Assembly (NCBI GenBank): GCA_011048855.1
Contig: DSCZ01000606.1
Coordinates: 1-10,716 of the forward strand
Length of the DNA stretch: 10,716 nucleotides
Reading direction: 5' to 3'
Origin: Desulfobacteraceae bacterium
GTDB lineage: Bacteria > Desulfobacterota > DSM-4660 > Desulfatiglandales > Desulfatiglandaceae
Notes under the pieces: model-generated
Seen by the model: only the letters and a program-made list of their open reading frames with translations
The model's database searches: none
What the model was told of the DNA's origin: nothing
Position numbers and translations under genes: made by a program
Shown here: positions 6,692-10,716 of the stretch, piece by piece
How the letters are laid out: each line of letters starts with the position of its first letter
Numbering within the stretch: position 1 is the stretch's first letter

Positions 6692-7354
6692 ATGACAAGG
6701 CATTTGCAGAATGAGCTGAGAAAACTCAGAAACCGCGTATTGTCCCTGGGGGCGCTGGTTGAGGAAAATCTTCATCTGGCGGTGAAGTCAATCGAAGGAA
6801 GAGATGTGGATCTGGCCGCCCGCGTGGTAGGTGCGGACCGGGAGATCGATGAAATGGAAGTGGAGGTGGAGGAGGAATGCTTGAAAATCATGGCCCTCCA
6901 CCAGCCGGTTGCCGTGGATCTCCGGTTTCTCGCAGCGGTCATCAAAATTAACAACGACCTTGAAAGGATCGGGGACGAAGCAGTCAATATCGCGGAAAGG
7001 GTGATTTATCTTGCATCCCGTTCTCCGGTTCCCATCGATATTGAATATGTCACGATGGCCGAAAAGACTCAAAGGATGCTCAAAGACAGCCTGGATTCAT
7101 TGGTGAACCTGGATGCGGACCTGGCTTACAAGGTGATTTTGAAGGATGACGAGGTGGACACCTTGAACAGGGAAATCATCGACAAGGTAATAGAAACAGG
7201 CCACCATCACCCGGAGCATGTAGGGCCATTGATCAGCCATGTCTCCATCTCGCGATACCTGGAGCGGATCGCCGATCACGCCACGAATATCGCCGAGGAG
7301 GTCATCTACATGATCGAGGGCGAAATCCCCCGGCACAGAAGTTTCGAGTGGTAG
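6692..7354 (+). CDS. phoU: Phosphate signalling protein PhoU
   Basis: Cytoplasmic regulator that links the transport state of PstSCAB to the PhoR kinase and keeps the Pho regulon off when phosphate is plentiful. The 220-residue, all-helical protein has two repeated halves, each with the metal-binding hallmark: ERIGDEAVNIAE (91-102) and ERIADHATNIAE (191-202). Length is usual for the family. GGAGG at 6676-6680 lies 11 nt before the ATG at 6692. A nearer ATG at 6685 is out of frame, and an in-frame TGA at 6686-6688 rules out extension. It is the last gene of the pst operon and ends 5 bp from the end of phoR on the other strand. Confidence 0.96.
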   Translation: MTRHLQNELRKLRNRVLSLGALVEENLHLAVKSIEGRDVDLAARVVGADREIDEMEVEVEEECLKIMALHQPVAVDLRFLAAVIKINNDLERIGDEAVNIAERVIYLASRSPVPIDIEYVTMAEKTQRMLKDSLDSLVNLDADLAYKVILKDDEVDTLNREIIDKVIETGHHHPEHVGPLISHVSISRYLERIADHATNIAEEVIYMIEGEIPRHRSFEW

Positions 7355-7359
7355 AAGCT

Positions 7360-9141
7360 TCAACCGGTGTCATCCACGGGCAGCAGGGTCGAAAATATGC
7401 TGCCTTTGCCGGGGGAGCTTTCCACCGTTATCCGCCCGCCATGGGCCTGAACAATATGTTTTACGATTGCAAGCCCCAGGCCCGTGCCCCCCTGGTCCCT
7501 GCTGCGGGCCTTGTCAACCCGGTAGAAGCGTTCGAAGATCCGGTCAAGATGCTCTTTGCGGATTCCGTAGCCCTGGTCCGAAACAGAAATCTTCACGGAA
7601 CCCTGTTCCGCCGATGCATTTATATGGATTGAGCGGTTCGGAGCGCTGTACTTGACGGCATTGTCCAGAAGGTTGGCCAGGGCCTGTTCCATAAGGAAGG
7701 GGTCCATCGGAAACGCGAGATCCGAAGGGCAGCTTATTTCGATTGCGATGGCCTTTTCCTCAGCTTGGGGGGTAGACAGCTGAACGGCGGTTTCAATGAC
7801 TTCATGCAGCTCCCGCCGGCTGAGTTCCACCCGGGTAATGTTTTCCCCCTGCTCGATCCTGGCAAGGGTCAGCAGATCGTCGATCAAGGCTCCCAGGCGG
7901 TTGACGTGCCGGTCAATAATTTTAAGAAAACGCTCGGCATCGACTCGATTATCGAGTCCCCCGTCGAGGAGGGCTTCCACAAACCCCTTGACGGCCGTGA
8001 TCGGCGTTTTTAGTTCGTGGGAAACATTGGCCACGAAATCCCTGCGGACCCGCTCGAGCCTTCTAAGGTCCGACACATCGTTCAGAACGATCAAAGCCCC
8101 GATTTTGACCCCTGCGCTATCCTGCAGTTCGGTGCCATGGGCCTCCACCACCCGTCCGCCTGCCCCCAGCGTGATTTCCACCGGGGACGTCCCTGTTCCA
8201 CCCAGCACGCCGTCGATATGATTTTGAAGCAACGTGTTGCGGGTTACTTCCTGGATGCTTCTTCCCAGCAGGTTCGTCCCGCGCCTCTCCAGCATCTTTT
8301 CCGCGGCCTGGTTTGCGGTGATCACCCGCTTTTCATTGTCCACCGCGATGACCCCTTCAGCCATGCTCGAAAGGATGGCGTTGATCCGGTTCCGCTGTCC
8401 GGTGATGGTGTCGATCCGTTCGCGGAGTTCCAGAGCCATCTTTTTCATGGAGCTGCTGAGGTCCCTGATTTCGGCGCAGCCCTCCACCGGGAAAGTTTTA
8501 CCGAAATCGCCTTTGGCCAAATGTTCGGCGCACTTCCGGATATCTTCGAGCGGGCGGGTGATCTTTCTGGAAGCGAGGAATCCCACAAACGCGACGGCCA
8601 GAGCAAAGAAGGCTCCGGCCAAAATTATCCTTCGCCGGACCTGGTTGATGGCCTCGTCCACCCCGTCGATCGCGATGGCCGTTCTCACCACGGCCGCAGG
8701 AGCCCCCCCAAGCCCAACCGGTACCGCCACGTACATAAGATTCTTCCCCAGGGTTGTGCTGCCACGGATCGAGATGCCCAGGCCTGATGAAAGGGCCGCC
8801 CTGAACTCGGGCCTGTCTACATGGTTTTCCATGTCTTCGGGGTCTTCTTTGGAATCTCCGACGACCCTGCCGGATGGGAGAATGACGGTGATCCGGGTGG
8901 AAGCGCCCGCTCCTATGTTCGAACAGAGCCGGCGGATGCCTTCCTCGTCCAGGGGATCCAGGAGAAGGCTTACCTGGGGGGAGACAAGCGCTGCCCGGGC
9001 TTGCAGATCGGCCGAAGTGCGGTCCAGGAAGAAGTCTTTGAGATTGCTCGATGCATACCAGGTGGCACCCGCAACCGCGGCAAAAACAAGGAAAAGATAG
9101 GAGGGGTACAGTTGCCGGATCAATTTTTTCGGAGGGGACAT
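7360..9141 (-). CDS. phoR: Phosphate regulon sensor histidine kinase PhoR
   Basis: Inner-membrane kinase that phosphorylates PhoB when phosphate is scarce. Of 593 residues: membrane helix 1 (about 13-31), an extracytoplasmic domain of about 140 residues (32-170), membrane helix 2 (about 171-190), HAMP linker (191-240), PAS domain (about 250-355, ILSSMAEGVIAVD), HisKA with His375 in VANVSHELKTP, and the HATPase domain with N-box LANLLDNAVKYS (488-499), DQGYGI (522-527), FERFYRV (536-542) and GGTGLGLA (551-558). The start at 9141 is chosen for AAGGAG 5 nt upstream and because translation beyond it is not family-like. Its ribosome binding site overlaps the end of phoB, 2 nt away, which suggests translational coupling. 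The large sensor domain resembles Bacillus-type PhoR more than the E. coli form. Regulon assignment comes from the pst-phoU neighbourhood. Confidence 0.94.
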   Translation of the reverse strand: MSPPKKLIRQLYPSYLFLVFAAVAGATWYASSNLKDFFLDRTSADLQARAALVSPQVSLLLDPLDEEGIRRLCSNIGAGASTRITVILPSGRVVGDSKEDPEDMENHVDRPEFRAALSSGLGISIRGSTTLGKNLMYVAVPVGLGGAPAAVVRTAIAIDGVDEAINQVRRRIILAGAFFALAVAFVGFLASRKITRPLEDIRKCAEHLAKGDFGKTFPVEGCAEIRDLSSSMKKMALELRERIDTITGQRNRINAILSSMAEGVIAVDNEKRVITANQAAEKMLERRGTNLLGRSIQEVTRNTLLQNHIDGVLGGTGTSPVEITLGAGGRVVEAHGTELQDSAGVKIGALIVLNDVSDLRRLERVRRDFVANVSHELKTPITAVKGFVEALLDGGLDNRVDAERFLKIIDRHVNRLGALIDDLLTLARIEQGENITRVELSRRELHEVIETAVQLSTPQAEEKAIAIEISCPSDLAFPMDPFLMEQALANLLDNAVKYSAPNRSIHINASAEQGSVKISVSDQGYGIRKEHLDRIFERFYRVDKARSRDQGGTGLGLAIVKHIVQAHGGRITVESSPGKGSIFSTLLPVDDTG

Positions 9142-9143
9142 GG

Positions 9144-9830
9144 CTACTCCTTGAAACGATACCCCACACCGCGGACCGTTTCGATACGGCTTCCGGCGTC
9201 TCCGAGCTTTTTTCTCAGCCCTGCCACCTGGACGTCCACCGAACGGTCGGTGACGAAATAATCGGCTCCCTTGACGGCATCCACGATCTGGCTTCTGGTA
9301 AACACCCACCCCGGCCTCCGGGCCAGGTAGGTGAGGATCCCGAACTCGGTGAGCGTAAGATTGATCTCCCGGCCCCGGGAGAAAACCTGGTGACGGCCCG
9401 GATGGATAACCAGGTCCTCAAAGCGAATCACATCCGGGCTTTCGGCTTCGGCTGCCCGGCCTCTCCGCAGCACCGCCCGGACCCTGGCTGTCAGCACCCT
9501 GGGGCTGAAGGGCTTGGTGACGTAGTCGTCGGCGCCCAGTTCGAGCCCGGCCACGATGTCGGCTTCTTCCCCTTTGGCGGTAAGCATGATAATCGGGATG
9601 GAACGTGTGTGGGGATCGCTCTTGAGCACCCGGGTGACTTCCAGGCCGTCCATCCCCGGAAGCATGAGGTCCAGCACCAGGATGTCCGGGGCGTTTTCCT
9701 TCGCAGAGGAGACCGCCTTCTCTCCCGTGTCTGCGCAGTGGACGCTGTAGCCTTCACGGGCTAGCGAGTATCGGAGGAGTTCCAGGATGTCCTCCTCGTC
9801 GTCCACCACCAGAATTTTTTCGTTGGCCAT
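9144..9830 (-). CDS. phoB: Phosphate regulon response regulator PhoB (OmpR family)
   Basis: DNA-binding response regulator paired with PhoR. The 228 residues form a receiver domain (1-120) with acidic pocket Asp10/Asp11, phosphoacceptor Asp54 (LVLDLMLPGMDG), Thr84 and Lys106 (YVTKPF), then a winged-helix domain (about 130-228) with LTLTEFGILTYLARRPG, a recognition-helix region RSVDVQVAGLRKKLG, and a C-terminal IETVRGVGYRF. All key residues are intact. The ATG at 9830 has AGGTG a few bases upstream. The arrangement phoB then phoR matches the usual operon. A PhoB-type array 68 bp upstream suggests autoregulation. Other OmpR-type regulators look alike; the name rests on the adjacent pst genes and phoR. 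Confidence 0.94.
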   Translation of the reverse strand: MANEKILVVDDEEDILELLRYSLAREGYSVHCADTGEKAVSSAKENAPDILVLDLMLPGMDGLEVTRVLKSDPHTRSIPIIMLTAKGEEADIVAGLELGADDYVTKPFSPRVLTARVRAVLRRGRAAEAESPDVIRFEDLVIHPGRHQVFSRGREINLTLTEFGILTYLARRPGWVFTRSQIVDAVKGADYFVTDRSVDVQVAGLRKKLGDAGSRIETVRGVGYRFKE

Positions 9831-9883
9831 GAATGCACCTTTTTAAAATAGGGAACTAAAGGATTAAAAAATTATGAGCGGGT

Positions 9884-9938
9884 ATTTTCGTCAAGGAATA
9901 TTAGCACCCGGTTAGGAATGTGTAAAGTTTACGTGAAC
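9884..9938 (-). promoter_or_regulatory. PhoB box array and candidate promoter of phoBR
   Basis: Read on the minus strand, half-sites GTTCACG (9932-9938), CTTTACA (9921-9927), CCTAACC (9910-9916) and GCTAATA (9899-9905) are spaced exactly 11 bp apart, the same design as both arrays before pstS. GAAAAT (9884-9889, 4/6 to the -10 consensus) follows about 9 bp later. A TTGACG (9889-9894) also sits there and could serve as the -35 of a second promoter, but its spacing to TAATTT downstream is only 14 bp. Confidence 0.7.
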
Positions 9939-9989
9939 CCTGATCCACCTTTGGTATTTCTCATGGAGAAATTAGATGGTGGATTCAGG
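9939..9989. repeat. 51-nt long hairpin (two-stem palindrome) next to the phoB promoter
   Basis: The outer stem pairs 9939-9949 with 9978-9989 (11 pairs, T9984 bulged). The inner stem pairs 9956-9962 with 9966-9972 (7 perfect pairs, ATG loop). No T-run follows on either strand. It directly abuts the outermost PhoB half-site and lies 56 bp beyond the stop of the small minus-strand gene. It could end or stabilise that gene's transcript, or be an operator. Confidence 0.6.
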
Positions 9990-10045
9990 TGAAAGGCGTG
10001 CAGGGGAGGCGGGATCGAGCAGGTAAGGTTTACAAAATTGAATTT

Positions 10046-10294
10046 TCAGGCTTCTGCCTGTTGTATTCCGCAGCCGAATTCATCCGGGTCGGCGTTGGTT
10101 TGGAGCCACGAAAGAATTTTGAGGGTGGCTTCCTTGTTCACGAAAGGGGAAATCAGTCGAAAGCCTCCGTCCGGTGCGCCCCTTTCATAGATAAAAAGGA
10201 CGGTTTTTGGCACCGGCGCCAATAGGATCGGGAAATTGCATTGATTGATGTTGAGAACCGAGAGGGCTCTTTCTACATGTCTTCCATTGTCCAT
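10046..10294 (-). CDS. Small protein of unknown function (82 aa)
   Basis: I do not recognise this protein. The coding call rests on AAGGAG (plus-strand 10302-10307) placed 7 nt before the ATG at 10292-10294 and on a plausible soluble composition: mixed hydrophobic and charged residues, a VLFIYERGAPDGGFRL segment suggestive of beta strands, then a predicted helix around EATLKILSWLQ. It has two Cys (19 and 75), no signal peptide and no membrane helix. A longer frame could start at ATG 10357, but that extension lacks a comparable ribosome binding site and looks unlike coding sequence. The gene lies upstream of phoB on the same strand, with the long hairpin and the phoBR promoter between, so it is probably a separate unit. 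Confidence 0.6.
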   Translation of the reverse strand: MDNGRHVERALSVLNINQCNFPILLAPVPKTVLFIYERGAPDGGFRLISPFVNKEATLKILSWLQTNADPDEFGCGIQQAEA

Positions 10295-10618
10295 CTTTTT
10301 TCTCCTTTTTGGCCACGGCGGATCCGCGGCATTTATTTTCGTTCCTTCTGTCGTCATGCATATTGGACTCTCTTTTTGTTCGGAAAATATTCAAATTGCT
10401 TTAATTTTAAGTAATGGTCGTCCGGTATTTCCAAATGGAATTTACCCCACGACACGCTCCAGGTTGATGCCGATGTTTTATCTGGGTCTTCCATATATTG
10501 ATCCATTTTTGGTATATGTTATGCCGTGTATAACGTGTATAATTGGTAGAGAAGCGCAGGAAAAAATCGATATTTTATGAAATTGCTCGTTTTTCCATTT
10601 ATTTATGAGGAAGGATAA
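10295..10618. other. AT-rich non-coding stretch with a candidate promoter
   Basis: No reading frame here has coding support. The stretch is clearly richer in A+T than the rest of the window. It holds the ribosome binding site of the minus-strand small gene (10302-10307), a short hairpin at 10424-10446 (GGTA and TTCC paired with GGAA and TACC), and toward the right end the direct repeat with a TATAAT hexamer that probably serves the last gene. Confidence 0.5.
10526..10543 (+). promoter_or_regulatory. Candidate -10 region and 9-bp direct repeat before the last gene
   Basis: GTGTATAAC (10526-10534) is followed directly by GTGTATAAT (10535-10543), and the second copy contains a perfect TATAAT at 10538-10543. 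No good -35 is visible at 16-18 bp (TATGTT at 10515-10520 is poor). It lies 76 bp before the ATG at 10619. The repeat could be a promoter alone or an activator or repressor half-site pair. Confidence 0.4.
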
Positions 10619-10716
10619 ATGAACATAGAGACCAAGGTTGAGAATTACTTGCAGGAACGCTTTGGTATGGAGACCCGGCTGATATCCATGGAACCTCTTG
10701 GCGAGGGGGTGCATGG
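10619..10716 (+). CDS. Partial CDS, N-terminus only; possibly an aminoglycoside/choline phosphotransferase-like protein
   Basis: ATG at 10619 opens a frame that runs off the right edge after 32 complete codons. A purine-rich ribosome binding site (AGGAAGGA, 10608-10615) precedes it. The visible part begins MNIETKVENYLQERFGM and ends with MEPLGEGVHG. An amphipathic first helix followed by a PLGEGVHG loop resembles the start of APH-type phosphotransferases, where the nucleotide-binding glycine-rich loop comes at this place. That is a weak call from few residues. Confidence 0.6.
   Translation, partial: MNIETKVENYLQERFGMETRLISMEPLGEGVH

Noticed and set aside
8234..9100. A long open frame (288 codons) on the plus strand opposite phoR.
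   Set aside because: Ser/Arg-rich product typical of the complement of a GC-rich gene; no ribosome binding site and no recognisable domain; phoR on the other strand is certain.
9142..9309. An N-terminal extension of PhoR by 56 residues.
   Set aside because: It overlaps phoB, is Arg/Gly rich and unlike any PhoR N-terminus, while the ATG at 9141 has a well-placed AAGGAG.
9943..10048. A second selenocysteine read-through at the TGA ending the small minus-strand gene.
   Set aside because: About 34 further codons are open before TAA, but they look non-coding and only a weak AT hairpin follows the TGA, with no GGU-type loop.
10245..10580. A 111-codon plus-strand frame across the AT-rich region before the last gene.
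   Set aside because: No ribosome binding site, overlaps the better supported minus-strand small gene, and the product looks like random AT-rich translation.
1..10716. Insertion sequences, CRISPR arrays, tRNA or rRNA genes, phage attachment sites.
   Set aside because: Looked for by eye on both strands; no transposase-like protein, no regularly spaced identical repeats, and no tRNA-like cloverleaf or CCA end was seen.

Overview
The window reads as chromosome of a moderately GC-rich Gram-negative anaerobe, most likely a Desulfobacterota (deltaproteobacterial) sulfate reducer or syntroph. That placement is inference: it rests on a probable selenocysteine-containing DsrE-family protein, PhoB/PhoR with a complete Pst system, and general codon style. 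No taxonomic marker is present.

Layout. (1) Positions 1-2619, plus strand: a TenA-family thiaminase II open to the left edge; a 103-residue DsrE-family protein whose frame is crossed by one in-frame TGA (971-973), read here as selenocysteine because a bacterial-type SECIS hairpin follows directly and the reading resumes with conserved family sequence; then a FetA/FetB-type two-gene ABC transporter (ATPase and UPF0014 permease) with overlapping stop and start codons. (2) Positions 2620-7354, plus strand: a phosphate-uptake operon pstS-pstC-pstA-pstB-phoU. The 294-bp gap before pstS carries two separate PhoB-type arrays, each of four 7-bp half-sites on an exact 11-bp pitch. The 282-bp pstS-pstC gap carries a large inverted repeat and a weaker hairpin with a T-run. 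(3) Positions 7360-9830, minus strand: phoR and phoB, transcribed phoB then phoR, meeting phoU tail to tail with 5 bp between them. A third array of the same four-half-site design lies upstream of phoB. (4) Positions 9831-10716: a 51-nt long hairpin beside the phoB promoter, a small unrecognised minus-strand gene (82 aa) with a strong ribosome binding site, an AT-rich non-coding stretch, and the first 32 codons of a plus-strand gene that runs off the window.

How it works together. PhoR (membrane sensor kinase) and PhoB (response regulator) would sense phosphate limitation through PstSCAB and PhoU, and PhoB would then activate pstS and its own operon through the 11-bp-pitch arrays. PstS captures phosphate in the periplasm, PstC/PstA form the channel, PstB drives it, and PhoU relays the transport state to PhoR. 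The tenA / seleno-DsrE / fetAB block is a separate unit with no visible Pho box. The selenoprotein is the most notable item: a conventional gene finder would stop it at residue 66 and lose the redox motif and C-terminal third.
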